Of a stretch of 64,000 bases of DNA, positions 48,901 to 60,579 are shown in pieces (position 1 is the first letter of the stretch; each line of letters starts with the position of its first letter). A model generated the notes under the pieces. That model was given only the letters and a program-made list of their open reading frames with translations. It did not search any database and was not told the DNA's origin. Origin of the DNA: Immersiella caudata. Lineage: Eukaryota; Ascomycota; Sordariomycetes; Sordariales; Lasiosphaeriaceae. The translations under genes were made by a program, and so were the position numbers. Location: positions 3,410,001 to 3,474,000 of the forward strand of contig JAULSU010000005.1 of the NCBI GenBank assembly GCA_030512335.1. Reading direction: 5' to 3'.

Positions 48901-50845
48901 GCACCTCATTTCTCTTCACCGACTTCGTGGTTTGGCCTCAAGCCAGTCAACCCCCCCGCCGCCCGCCGAATCGTTGGTCCAAGGAAGAAGGTTCGCCTTC
49001 CAGACGATCCTGAACCCCGCCTGCTTGTCATGGGTCCGGCTCTGGAGGGGAGTCTGCTATTTTAGCTAATCGTCCCGGAAAACCCAATTGCCCGCCTCTG
49101 ATTTGCCGGTAAGACGTCGCGGTAACACGCCAGACGAGATGCCATCTGGCTTGCCTTCCACCCGCTTGCTCTTCCACGGGCGATTCGCCCGTCCGCCGGC
49201 AGAGTCGGTCGTGACCTGACCCCGCGGCACTGGATGCTGCGGGACGCCCGGCTTTGTTGTCGGTCGTCTCATATCCCAGCAATCCCGATCACAGATGGAC
49301 CGAACGTTTGGGTTTCCTGCGTCGCCGTCGTCGCTGGCCGCTGCCCCTTCTTCCCCCCGCCGCTTGTTGAGGAGCAGAGCGCCAACCACCCCCCGTCTGT
49401 CTTCCCGTTCACCATGCAAGGTGTGCAGTCCTGTATGCGCCGGCATCGTCTGGCGCCCGCAACATGGCCTACGGTGAACCGCGGCGGCAGCAGAAGCCAG
49501 AAACCAGCAGCAGCGCAGCGCAGGAAGCAAGAGCATGGTGGAATATGCACGTCTGTTATCCTGTACCTCCGAAACGCCTGCGGTTGTGGGGAGCACAGTT
49601 CCGGTACCAGGCAATACATGCTCGATTCGCTGCGGCTGCATTAGTGGCCGCCAGATGGATCTAGGAGACTCTGCTCTCCATTCTCCTCTCCTTGTTTCCG
49701 TCTCCCGTTTCGTCCTCCAGGCCGGCTGCTTGCCCAGGTGCATACTTCCCCCGTCTCTGCGGCCTCCGCAGAGAAAGAAGAAAAAAGAGAACTTGACGCT
49801 TGACTGGTGCCCAGCAGCGACCCCAAGGTGCCGCAGGTCTTGTCGGCCTGTCGAGAGGTTACCCTCCTCCGGGAACCCCCCTCTGCTCCGCACGCAAAGA
49901 TTGGCCTTCGGCGGTCCCATTTTGCCACCTCACTATGCCTAGGTCTGCATATACAGGCGTGCCTTTACCCAAGCAAAAGGCCGCAGGTCCAGTCCGCGGC
50001 GGCGGTCCAGCATCGGACAAAAACAATGGCCAGGACGAGGAGTGGAGGAGGTGGAGCGAGAGGGCCGCCGGAAGCGGGAGGGTAGACAAGTGGGTGATGG
50101 CAGAAGGGCACGAGCGGTACCGCGTTGTGCCAGGACCCCGTGCGTGCCATGGCGGTTCCGAATCCATACTGGCCAGTCTCGCCCAGAGCAGATCGTCCCC
50201 CCAAAGGCGAATGCATCCCCCATGTGTTGGGGTGGAGTTGGCCCGGTCTCAGCGGTATTATCAACTGGCGACGACGTACGCCAACACATCAAGATGGGTC
50301 ACACTTTGAGCCGCATTTCGACAGTCGCCATATGCATCTGACGAACCCTTTCTCCTCCTGTCCGTCTAGCTTTTCCGTCATTTCCCATTCTTGCGTCTGT
50401 ATCAGGACATTTGCCATCCCCTGCCCCGCACTGCCTCTTCCGTCACCGTAATAAAGCACACATGTCTCGCCGTTGCTGGCTCAGAAATCTTCCTGCGTCT
50501 GAGCCTCGATACGTAGCATATCAGCCTTGACTTTCTTCCACCACCCACAAACCCACAACACACCCTCTCGTCCGTAGGACAGGATTCACCACCGGCCTTG
50601 CCCTACTTTTTGCGCCTTCTATACCACATTGCCCCTAGGTTGGGCTCGACTGCATCGCATCTCACAGGAGTCCGGACCCTGTCCCGCCGTCTTAATTTTT
50701 TTGTTTGCTGTTCGTTGTTTTCCTTCTGGCTCCCGCCTTGGATTTCCCAGGACCTTCAACCGCGGAGCACTACCCGTTGCACGCAATTCTAGTCTCTCTT
50801 GTCCAACACCAGGATATCTAGTCAATTGAGGATCCAATTGACAAG
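45935..50845. other. 4.9-kb stretch with no supported gene
   Basis: Both strands show only short, mutually overlapping frames. Notable elements are a (GCA)5 run at 46178-46193 and the hairpin/T-tract block at 47793-47868 listed separately. The right end is pyrimidine-rich, like a fungal promoter and leader for the small gene that follows. Confidence 0.5.
47793..47868 (+). other. Two adjacent perfect hairpins followed by a T-tract
   Basis: The arms GGCGATGAGGGG (47793-47804) and CCCCTCATCGCC (47816-47827) form a perfect 12-bp stem with an 11-nt loop. Four bases later, GGAGGGG (47832-47838) and CCCCTCC (47846-47852) form a perfect 7-bp stem with a 7-nt loop. A T8-C-T5 run follows at 47855-47868. 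It looks like the structured 3' end of a small RNA stopped by RNA polymerase III, but no internal A or B box was recognised upstream. Confidence 0.6.
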
Positions 50846-51747
50846 ATGGGCGGCTTCTACATGCAGTACTTGGAAAGTAAGTGTCAATTGAGCTGTGAGA
50901 GGTTGGCCTGGATAACCCTTTTGTCCCCCCTGACGAGACTTTTTGTCCCCGTCCGATCCCACATTGTTCGTGTTGGGTGGTGGTGGGGTGTTGTCTCGAA
51001 AAAAAAAAAAGAACAAGCATGTCATCCGTCCGCCTCGTGGGCGGTTGCCCCCCCCCTTCCCCCCTGCACAACATACCTTACACACTCCCACGACATGGAG
51101 GATGTTCCTGCTTCTGAGATGGAATCCTGGCCACCACAAAAGCTTTATCCCCTCACTCCCACGCCCCGTCATCCGTCGATCCGCAACGGCCCCGGCCGTG
51201 ACGTGTCGGTAGGGCTGAGTTCGGTCAACGTTGGGCTCACATGCAGCATCGTTCCCATGTCGTCCCGCATCACGTTTCTCACACCTTCTCCCCCCTAGCA
51301 GAGAATGGAAGTGGCCCGATTGATGGCGTCGAAGCGGGATGACGCAGCTAACTAAGCCTCCTCTTTGTAGGCCTTTGCCGGCGGCGTGGGTGGCAGGATC
51401 CCATGTACGAGTGCTACCGGGACTCCAACAACGGCTACACCTGCCTAGTTTTGGTCAATGGCCGGGAGTATCAGACCGACCTGACGTACGAGTCGGGTGG
51501 CCTGGCCCAAGAAAACGCAGCCATGCGCGCTTTTATGGTCTGCCGCAACTTCTCCGTCAATGGTGGTATGCTTGCCCGTAACGGCATCGTCCAGGGCTTG
51601 CCTGCGGACGAGACGACCAGCCGGAGGTCCCGAAAGGGCAGCCGCCACACTTCGTCTTCCAATCACGGACACAATGGCCATCATGGCCACCGCAGCCATC
51701 GATCGGGACACCACTCGAGCAGCAGCTCGACCGCCTCGCTGGAGTGA
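50846..51747 (+). CDS. Small dsRNA-binding-domain-like protein, 135 aa
   Basis: Exon 1 is 50846-50876 (31 nt), followed by a 494-nt intron (50877-51370, GTAAGT to TTTGTAG). Exon 2 is 51371-51747. The junction is phase 1 and restores YLESLCRRRGW. The pattern resembles an alpha-beta-beta-beta-alpha dsRBD: helix FYMQYLESLCRRRGW, strands around MYECYRDS, YTCLVLVNG and EYQTDLTY, then a helix AQENAAMRAFMVCRN with the AxENAA pattern common in dsRBDs. The tail of about 45 residues is low-complexity His/Ser/Arg/Gly and positively charged. There is no nuclease or helicase part. I do not know a named homologue, so the dsRBD call is by pattern only. The gene lies alone between gene-poor stretches of 4.9 and 3.0 kb. 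Confidence 0.72.
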
Positions 51748-54720
51748 GCGCGACCCGGGCCTGAGCTTGCATCATCGCCCATGGTTTGCGGATGGACAGG
51801 AGAGAGAGCGTGGGGGAGCCATTGGCAGGATTCGCTGAAGCCTGTCGGCCGTTCAACCCTTACCCACCCTCTTTTCCGGGGAGGAGGCAGAGAGGTCGCA
51901 GAGCCGGGATCCAATAACCCCCGGAGATTTGGAATCCATGGAACCTAAACTCCCCTTTTGGTGGACAGTCAGGGCTTTGAAGCAGCCTGCCCGGCTGCCG
52001 AGTCCGACCCGTTTTTCTTGACATAAACTTGAGGAAGGCTTCACAGCAAAACTAGGAGAATGAGAGACGCGGAGAGGAAACCGGGAGCGTTATACCCCGT
52101 TGGTGGCATCCAACCCGAGACACAAGGAGCGAAGAAGTCAAAGCCGGAACCGAAGAGATCAGGAGACGATGCGACCCATGACGAGCGCCCAAAAGCTCCG
52201 CGATGCATTCTACGACATGACTTGACGATTGTTACGACCCTAGATAAACAACGCGCCCCTTCCTTTGGACGCTTTTCTGGACCCCCCCCCCCTTTTTTTT
52301 TTTTACACCCATCGCATTTTCGGACGATTTTCCCTTCTTCTGATTTCCAGCTGCTGCTTCGGCATATCATTTTGGAACTCGTATGCTTTCTCTGTTCCCA
52401 GGATCTCCCCCACAAGACGCCCGTTTGATGAACCTACAAAGCAGCCTTATTTGGATTGGATTGGATCAGAGAGCTTCCCTCCTTTTTCGGTTGGGTTACA
52501 CAGAACCAGCTGGATTGGGAAACATCTCTTGACACGAGACACAGATATCGTCAACCCCGGACCACCGCCTGGAGGCAACTTCTGGTGGGCCAACCTATGG
52601 ACACACAGGCCACATGCACGAACACATGGATTGGAATCTTTGCTTTTGAGACAACATACCCGTTCGGGGGCTGGCTTCCTGTCGCCCCTTGTGCGGGCTT
52701 TGCAGGACGGCTGTGAGGGACTTATACCGCCTTGTTTCACGACTTGGTTGCTCAGCGTCATTTTTTTCTCTTCTTCTTTCTTCTCTTCATGGCGCAAGGT
52801 ATTTTTGATGATGCTCATTTCCATTTTCATATGAATGAGTCTGGAGGAACTCTGCTTCTTTGAGAACACCAAAAACATCAATATCACCCCCTTTTACCCA
52901 CCTGCCTACTCTCGACCTTTGGCAAAAGAATGACGGACTTCAGGTTCACCAACGGAGGAAAATTTGCCTACTCTTCTGTTTCACGGTTGCTCACGTTGGT
53001 ATTCTGGATGGGAAACTAAGGCTGGAATGATTCATTGTTTTTGCTGTTGTTTTTGTTTCCTGGTTGGCTTTTTCAGCGACGCTCTCATGATTATGATTGA
53101 CGAAAGAAAGGTGGCGAAGGAAAAGGGGGTGGCTGATTGGGGGGGCGGGAGGTTCTTTTGATGATGAATTGATGAATGCACGCAAACGCGCACGCAAACG
53201 CACACGCAACGGACAAAAAATATGGAACTTGAGAAATACAACTAGGAAGGAGCCTTACTCCTCTCTACTGATTTTGCCTCGTCTTGCGTGTTGGGTACTG
53301 AATGAAACGTCGTGGGAATGCTTTTTGATGAGTGGTTGTGATTTTGGTTCTGAGTTCTGGATGATGAGTGGATAGGGAGCGAAGGAGAATGGCCAAATTG
53401 GACTGTGACTGGGCGAAGCGTGATCCTGCCTCCTATCCACTCTATCCTACCATAAGGCTGTGGCTTTTACTATTTCATAGAGCGAGGCGAGTTTTGACAG
53501 CCAGCCGCTTGTGGACAGCAATCTTCATCTCGTTCAAGTCCTCAAAGTGAGGGGTGGCCGCCAGTCACCATTGCACGTGGCAGCTGTCATTGGAGCCCAG
53601 CCGGAGAGACCCGAGCAGACCCGAGCAACCCAGCATCAAAGGGTACGTATGTTTCATGTTTCCAACGGTCCAACCAGGATCGCACCTGGCGATTCCCCTC
53701 CATGCCCTCGTATGGACACCCCTATTCGATGGGCGATCGTTGAAACGGGATCAACACGGTGCTAGCGCTTCTGGTAATGTGAACCCACTTGCGATTCCGC
53801 GTTCCCAAACTCATGATCTGATTTGTGGGTTCAGTCAAACAAGACATTTGAGGGTCCTCGGATGAGATGCCCTTTGTTCTGCGGCGGCAGATGGATGTCT
53901 TGTTCGATGAAGACCTCGGATAGCCGAGAGTGGCCAACTTCGAAAGAAGGGCAGCTGACGGGCGGGAACCAAAAGCTCCATAAATAATTCGTATACGAAC
54001 TTGGAAGCGGCTAAAGGGTGTAGGACGCGAACAATACAACGCAGTAGGGAGGAGCAAGGCGGAGGGAGTCCCCTTGATGGGCGCTCGGGTCGCCCAAGTT
54101 GCTTCGAAGATGTTGACGATGGATTGCGCTCCGTTTTGGTCCCCTGATCCAAACTCCTCTTGTCCAACAATCAACGGAAAAGACTGCGAGTTGGGTCCGG
54201 GGTCACCAATCTCGCCAGTGAAATTGAAGAGGGGCACGGTCCAGATGATGGCCCCAGTGCTCAGGCGACGCCAGCGGGGGACATCCGGGCCAGCCAAACA
54301 GCGCCCCGAAGATCCTGGTGATGGGGAAGCTTGTGTCGAGCTATTTGGGCGAGCTCAAGAACAGGGGTATCACCAAAAAAGGTCCAGAGTGTCCTTCCCG
54401 ACATCTTTGCAGTTTCCATCTCAAAAACCTCACTCTGTTTTGTCTTGTGAAGCGTGACGGCTATTCACGTACCCTTTTTCCCCGTCTCAAAATATCCACG
54501 TCCCTGTGACCTCACTTTGCTTTGGGCACGTACCTTTTGCGCCCAGCGACTAACCAATTTGACCCCAAGAGCTTCGAGCCACTTTTGGACACCGCCCGCC
54601 TTTTCAACGCCGGGATTTACGAGGAAGCGCACCTTCGCCTCCACGCATCTTCTTCTTACGCTCGCTGACAACACTTTGCTTGCTTGCTTTGCGCTCGTTG
54701 AATAACTACCAACCGCAATC
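51748..54720. other. 3-kb stretch with no supported gene
   Basis: Contains a C11T12 homopolymer junction near 52282-52304 and an ACGCAAACGC-type repeat near 53180-53212. A 191-codon frame at 53722-54297 (minus) has no recognisable domain. The right end is the GDP-mannose pyrophosphorylase promoter, pyrimidine-rich before the ATG at 54721. Confidence 0.5.
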
Positions 54721-56041
54721 ATGAAGGGTAAGTAGCGACTGCCAGCTCCCGCTCTCTAGTGCGAGTGCGATGTCGGTGACCGCACAAGTTTCCCAGCTAA
54801 CATTTTCTGGCGCAGCCTTGATTCTCGTCGGCGGTTTTGGAACCCGCCTCCGCCCCCTGGTATGCTGTCCTCGGCCCCCAGCTAGCGCTTTGCGCAGCGA
54901 GCATGGAGCTAATCGCGGACGTTAGACATTGACTCTGCCGAAACCCTTGGTCGAGTTTGGCAACAAGCGCATGATCCTCCACCAAATTGAGGCTCTTGCC
55001 GCCGCCGGTGTGACTGACATCGTGCTCGCCGTCAACTACCGCCCTGAAATTATGGAGAAGTACTTGCTCGAGGTAAGTTCTGGTAGAACCAGGTCCAAGG
55101 GGCTCTAGGAAGAGCGCGTGCTAATCAATCCCCTCCTGGAACAGTACGAGAAGCAGTTCGGAATCAACATCACCATTTCGATCGAGAGCGAACCCCTTGG
55201 CACCGCAGGCCCCCTGAAATTAGCTGAGAAGGTCCTTGCCAAGGATGATGCCCCCTTCTTCGTCCTCAACTCCGACGTCACCTGCGAATATCCCTTCAAG
55301 GAGCTCGCCGCATTCCACAAGGCCCACGGAGATGAGGGCACAATCGTTGTCACAAAGGTTGAGGAGCCGTCCAAGTACGGTGTGATTGTTCACAAGCCCA
55401 ACCACCCCTCCCGCATCGACCGCTTCGTCGAGAAGCCGGTCGAGTTCGTCGGCAACCGCATCAATGCCGGTATCTACATTCTGAACACATCAGTTCTCAA
55501 CCGCATCGAGCTCCGACCCACATCCATCGAGCAAGAGACATTCCCGGCCATGGTTAGGGACGGCCAGTTGCACTCTTTCGACCTCGAGGGTTTCTGGATG
55601 GACGTTGGTCAACCCAAGGACTTCCTGACGGGTACCTGCCTGTACCTTTCCTCCCTCACAAAGAAGGGCTCCAAGGAGCTCACACCACCCACAACGCCCT
55701 TCGTACACGGCGGCAACGTGCTAATCGACCCCTCTGCTAAGATTGGCAAGAACTGCAGGATAGGACCGAACGTCACCATCGGTCCTGATGTGGTTGTCGG
55801 CGACGGTGTTCGCCTCCAACGCTGCGTGCTCCTCTCCGGGTCCAAGGTCAAGGACCACGCCTGGGTCAAGAGCACCATTGTTGGCTGGAACAGCACCGTT
55901 GGCAAGTGGGCCCGTCTCGAGAATGTAACCGTTCTCGGTGACGATGTCACCATTGGCGACGAGATCTATGTCAATGGCGGCAGCATTCTACCCCACAAGA
56001 CGATCAAGGCCAACGTCGATGTCCCTGCCATCATCATGTAA
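54721..56041 (+). CDS. MPG1: Mannose-1-phosphate guanylyltransferase (GDP-mannose pyrophosphorylase)
   Basis: Makes GDP-mannose from mannose-1-phosphate and GTP in the cytosol, supplying N- and O-glycosylation, GPI anchors and mannan. Exons are 54721-54727, 54816-54859, 54926-55072 and 55145-56041; introns are 88, 66 and 72 nt. The first exon is only 7 nt (ATG AAG G). The product is 364 residues, the usual fungal length. The nucleotidyltransferase motif ILVGGFGTRLRPLT lies at about 5-17, with PKPLVEF soon after and the metal/sugar region VLNSDVTCEYP in the middle. The C-terminal third is a left-handed beta-helix of hexapeptide repeats (IGKNCRIGPNVTIGPDVVVG). The introns cluster at the 5' end. 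A 7-bp inverted repeat CCCACCC/GGGTGGG lies at 56196-56216, in the probable 3' UTR. Confidence 0.97.
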
Positions 56042-57424
56042 GTGGCAAGCGTTGTGCCCATGTTGTGCTTCTTTCCGTCCCCCGGATTCAGCAAGCGACT
56101 TTCTCGAAACACCACGACTTCACATATCAACTTCGTAATGTCATACGACCTTCAAAACTACTATTGACCTACACTTCTTTTTGATGGGCTCATTTCCCAC
56201 CCACGTCCGGGGTGGGTTGGCGGGAGAATAGGGCGGCTTACACTAGACGGAACGCGTTGAGGCCCAGGGAAAAGGCCATGATTTATACCACACCTCCTTT
56301 CGGGCGGTTGGCTGAACTGGATCTTGGGCACGACGTCACGGATGGGAAATGACTAATTGTGGCATTGGGGGTATAAACAACTTTCCTGGTCGGATCTACA
56401 ACCCTCTTGGTCGGCGGCATGGCGGCTTGTGGGACGGGGAGGTTTGATCTGACCGTCTAGGTGGCTGCCAGTTCTTCTTGACTTTGAGCGTTGCACATCT
56501 GCATTTGCCTGTGTTTGGCACCCCTGGAGCTGGTTCTCGTTATGTCTTTAAAAATTTGGCGATGCGGATGCATGGGAACGGTCATGGTGTGGTAGTCAGG
56601 GCACAGATCCCGACATCTTGAGCGGACGGTTGAAAATAAAAAACCCAACTCTTGACAATGACATCGACCCCTAGTCAACATTGTAAACTGTGAAGCCATG
56701 ACAAGTGATGCGACCAAATTCATCCCCCTCTGCAACAACCTGGAGCGTACGAAGGCTTTGACCAGAAGAAAGGGTCCGTTTAGCCAGTGCACCAAGCACG
56801 CCTCCTACAACGTTGATAAGGCCTGTTGAAATGGATAGTACGGTTTTTAACGTGCAAAATAAGATCGTCTACAATCCAGCTGATGCCGGCTCGCATTGCC
56901 TGAAGGCATTTTGTTGGTCAGCGCAACGTGCCTTTTCATCTGGCTGGAACCTTCGTACCACGTGCTACCTAATACCAACAGACAGGGAACTAAGCAGGCT
57001 CAGAAGCCATTAGGAAGTATGATCAAACTGCAAATATGCTGGTTCCTGCATTCTACCTCGACAACAGGCTTCTTACCAAACGCTATCAACGAAGCGCCGA
57101 AGGGAACCTCTCAAACAAACGCGCAACGGCCCAACCACGAAAATTACAATTACTAAAACAAGACTACCCAGTACACTACAAAGAAGAAGAATACTCAAAC
57201 AAGAAACAAGAAGCAAACAGTACGCCCTTCCCACAATGCAATGCGAGCCAAGTGGGTAGTGTTACAAACCGTGTTTCTCCCATGAAGTTGAATCAAAACA
57301 CAATAATCATCTTCTTCCCGAATAAGTCAGTCGTACTGAGCCCGAACTGCAAAGACAGGTGGTATCCCGCGTCTTCCTCACGACGCGGTCAATCATGAAG
57401 ATAAAAAAAGGAGGGAAGATAGGA
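56042..57424. other. Intergenic between convergent genes
   Basis: A 1.4-kb gap between two convergent genes, so it should contain both 3' UTRs and no promoter for either. No coding signal or RNA gene was recognised. Confidence 0.55.
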
Positions 57425-59303
57425 TTACTCCTCCAAATGGTCTCTCACCCATCCCCTACTCATCTCCACAGCCTGATTCCACTTCTTGAACAGCTTGTCC
57501 GCCTGCTCCCTGGGCATTTGCGGCTGGAAGATTCTTCTCCCTGCGCGGTTCACGGTGCGCAGGTCGTCCAGCTCCTTCCACACGCCCGTGGCCAGGCCAG
57601 CGGCGATGGCGGCGCCGAGGGCGGTGGTCTCGCGCATGATGGGGCGGTCGACGGGAATACCGCTGATGTCGGCCTGGGTTTGCATGCATAGGTCGGAGTT
57701 GGAGAGGCCGCCGTCAACGGCCAGAGAGGAGAGCTTGTGGTTGGAGTCTTTTTCCATGGCGTCGAGGATGGCTTTGGTTTGGTAGCAGGTGGCTTCGAGG
57801 GTGGCGCGGGCGATGTGGCCTTTGGAAGTGTGTTGGGTGATGCCAACTGGGAGGTGTTAGTTTTGTCTCCACAGGAAAGGGGAAGGCTACGGGACAACTG
57901 ACAGAGAGTGCCTTTGGCATCGTCGATCCAGTAGGGGGCAAAGAGCCCGCTGAATGCTGTGACGAAGACGACGCCGCCGTTGTCTTCAACGGACTCGGCC
58001 AGCTCGGTAACCTTGGCTGATTCGTCTACGAATGCCAGGTTGTTCATGAGAAACTTGACACCGGCGCCGGCAACGGCGATGCTTCCCTCGAGGGCATACG
58101 TGGGTTTGCGGCCGTTGCCGAAGTCGTAAGCTACCGTCGCTAGCAGACCATACTTGGAAATGACCGGCTCGTCGCCAACATTGTACAACAAGAAGCAGCC
58201 AGTGCCGTATGTATTTTTCGCGTGGCCCGGACTGAAGCCACACTGGCCAACCAACGCGCTAGATTGGTCGCCGAGGCAGCCCGCGATGCGGATACCAGCC
58301 AGCGCGCCCTTCGCGACCTTCCCGAAGCACTCAGGGTCTGATGACGGTACGATACGCGGCAACTGGGCCTTGTTCCGGTCGATATCGAAGAACTTTAGAA
58401 GCTTGTCATCGTACTGCAGCGTGCGCAGGTTCATGAACATGGTACGGCTGGCGTTGGTGCTGTCGGTGACATGGATCGGCTTCTCTGCTTGCGCGCCGCC
58501 GTTGAGCTTGTAGATAAGCCACGAATCGACAGTACCGAAAGCCAAACGACCCCCCTCGTACGCTTGCGCAACAGCCTCGACGTTCTCCAGCAGCCAGCGC
58601 AACTTGACGCTGCTCGGATAGGTTGATAGGGGCAGACCGCAGAGCTCGGTGAGACTGTCGGCGCCCTCGCGGGCTTTGAGGTCACGAACGAGCGTCTTGG
58701 TGCGCGTGTCGGGCCAGACGATGGCATTATAGAGAGGCTCCCCCGTGACGCTGTCCCATACTACCGTCGTCTCGCGCTGGTTCGTGATGCCGATAGACTT
58801 AATATCATCCTTTGAGAAGCCCATCTCGGTAAACTTGCGCATCGCCCCTTCGATGCACTCCTCCACCGAGGTGAGGAGCTCCAGCGGTTCATGTTCGTGC
58901 CACCTTTAATCGCATCAACCTTGTACCCAAAGCAACATCAGGGAAGGGGGGGTGTGGAGATCAAGACTTACCCTGATTTGGGGTACAGGTTCTCGAATTC
59001 TATTTGGTGGCTTGCGACGGGATCGCCCTCGCCGTTGAAGATGAGGAACCTCGACGACGTAGTTCCCTGGTCGATGCTGCCGACGAACCAGCCGTGCTTC
59101 AGCTCCTCCTCGGTCTCGCGTATGCCCTGCGGCAGATGCTCCTCAGCCGTAACAACCACCCCGTTGGTCTTCTCGTTGTCCCGTCCTCCGACATTGTCCC
59201 CAATCCCCACCCCCGTTCCTCCCTCTGCGGTCCCCTTCACATCGACCGTCGACACGGTGGTGCCATTCAGATGCGACCAATCAGGCTGTCCGCCATTGCC
59301 CAT
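57425..59303 (-). CDS. GUT1: Glycerol kinase, three exons
   Basis: Phosphorylates glycerol with ATP to glycerol-3-phosphate, the entry step of glycerol use and a supply line for glycerolipid synthesis. Exons are 59303-58972, 58903-57903 and 57846-57425; introns are 68 nt (GTAAGT to TTAAAG) and 56 nt (GTCAGT, ACTAAC branch, CCCAG). Phases agree and give 584 residues. FGGY-kinase motifs are visible: GSIDQGTTSSR near 75-85, ITNQRETTVVWD, TYGTGCFLLYN and VDGGLSNSD. Fungal glycerol kinases often have an extra N-terminal region like the first 70 residues here. The start was placed at ATG 59303, but the frame is open to an ATG at 59456, adding 51 residues that look like a mitochondrial presequence (see findings). 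Confidence 0.94.
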
Positions 59304-60476
59304 GGTGAGTGGGATGGTGTTCGCCTTGCTGTGGTGGAAGCTGCGGCAGCTGGAGTCGCCAAACAGGCGTCGTCGTCGGTGCGGTTGGACAAAGGCGACG
59401 GCGGCGGCTGGACGAGGGAGAACAGTGCTCAAAGCAGCGACAGCGGTCCAGGACAACAGGCGGGAGGGTGAAGGGTTGGCGCGGGGTAAAGGGGCCCTGA
59501 GGAGGGGAACGAAGGGGCCAGACGGGATAGGGACTGCTACGTCAGAGGAGGCGTGGCCCTAGCTGCGCCGAACGCGAGCTTGCTCGAGCCGACCCTTTGC
59601 GACCAGCCACCAGCCGATTTGCGACTGCGCTGGTCGAGACGCCCCAACGAATGCGCTCCCCGTTCGCCCACCGGCGCGCAGCGTTGCGCAAGATGTGCCG
59701 CTCTTCAGAGCCCATGGTACCTGCTGTGCCCACATCTTCGTCTAGCGGGTATGCGCGGTTGCGGCCTTCACTTTGGAGCGTTGCGATTGCGCCTCCAGAC
59801 AGTCGATTTGCACATGTGTCTCGGCTGAATTTTTTTTGGAGACCATAGACGTGCATTGCATTGCAGATGGGGAGGGTCAAGCCACCAGCCAAGGGATTGG
59901 TGGAACATTGCGGGGGTCGCAGGGTGCTGTGCGTGGGTCCAACGTCCACTTTCCAGGGTCGCCGCAACGGAGGCCGGGTCTCGAACGCAACCATCAACCG
60001 GAGGGTTTTCTAGCTGGATATTTCCTCACGGGCCCATGACTTTTGGCTGCGTTTCAATGCTGTTTGTTTCGGGTGATATCGCGATCATCAGTTTGTTCGG
60101 TTATCTATGCTCTCGTGCGCAATCGGAGCCGCATCACATCGGGCAGGAACAGTCCAACGTTGAGGCCCACGAGACCCCTTTCCCCTGAATTGACGTAAAC
60201 AACCGGCCCAAGACTGCAATTAAGCACAGAGGTATAATTGGAAATTGACGCCGGCACTGGATCTACGAAATCTAATCGATCAGAGTTGCCCCCGTCAAAC
60301 TCGGTCACCTATCGATACCATCGAAGCCACGCGGTCCAGCGACCAACACCCTGACGCTAGAAAACGCCCGTCTCTCTCCTGTCTCAGCCCCCTTCGCCGC
60401 CCACAGGTCTAAGCCATAGGCGCCACAGCCGTACCAAGTCAAATCCAGCAAAAAGAATGGCAATTGCCGGGAATTG
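59304..60476. other. Intergenic: glycerol kinase upstream region
   Basis: Includes the possible 51-codon extension of glycerol kinase (59304-59456). A 151-codon frame at 59542-59997 (minus) shows no domain and was not called. The right end borders the tRNA gene. Confidence 0.5.
60450..60454 (-). terminator. RNA polymerase III terminator of tRNA-Lys
   Basis: A run of five T on the minus strand about 23 nt after the mature tRNA 3' end, the expected Pol III stop signal. Confidence 0.8.
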
Positions 60477-60579
60477 AGCCCGACGTGGGGGTCGAACCCA
60501 CAACCTTGAGATGATTTCGTGAGACTGAAGTATCTTCATCTTTAAGAGTCTCACGCTCTACCGATTGAGCTAGCCGGGC
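60477..60579 (-). tRNA. tRNA-Lys (anticodon CTT) with a 30-nt intron
   Basis: The acceptor arms GCCCGGC and GTCGGGC pair over seven positions with one G-U. The D arm is GCTC-AATCGGTA-GAGC. The anticodon stem TGAGA carries the loop CTCTTA, giving anticodon CTT. The T arm is GTGGG-TTCGACC-CCCAC, with variable loop AGGTT. A 30-nt intron (60542-60513) sits one base 3' of the anticodon, the standard place for nuclear tRNA introns, and the 3' stem strand TCTCA (60511-60507) follows. A discriminator U is read at 60477. CCA is not encoded, as expected for a nuclear tRNA. Confidence 0.95.

Noticed and set aside
49066..49920. A 284-codon minus-strand frame in the gene-poor stretch.
   Set aside because: Low-complexity Arg/Gly-rich translation with no motif, overlapped by several plus-strand frames.
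53722..54297. A 191-codon open frame on the minus strand upstream of MPG1.
   Set aside because: No recognisable fold or motif, and it overlaps a plus-strand frame of similar quality in what should be promoter DNA.
59542..59997. A 151-codon frame upstream of glycerol kinase.
   Set aside because: Low-quality sequence rich in Arg and Pro without a domain; best explained as promoter or leader.
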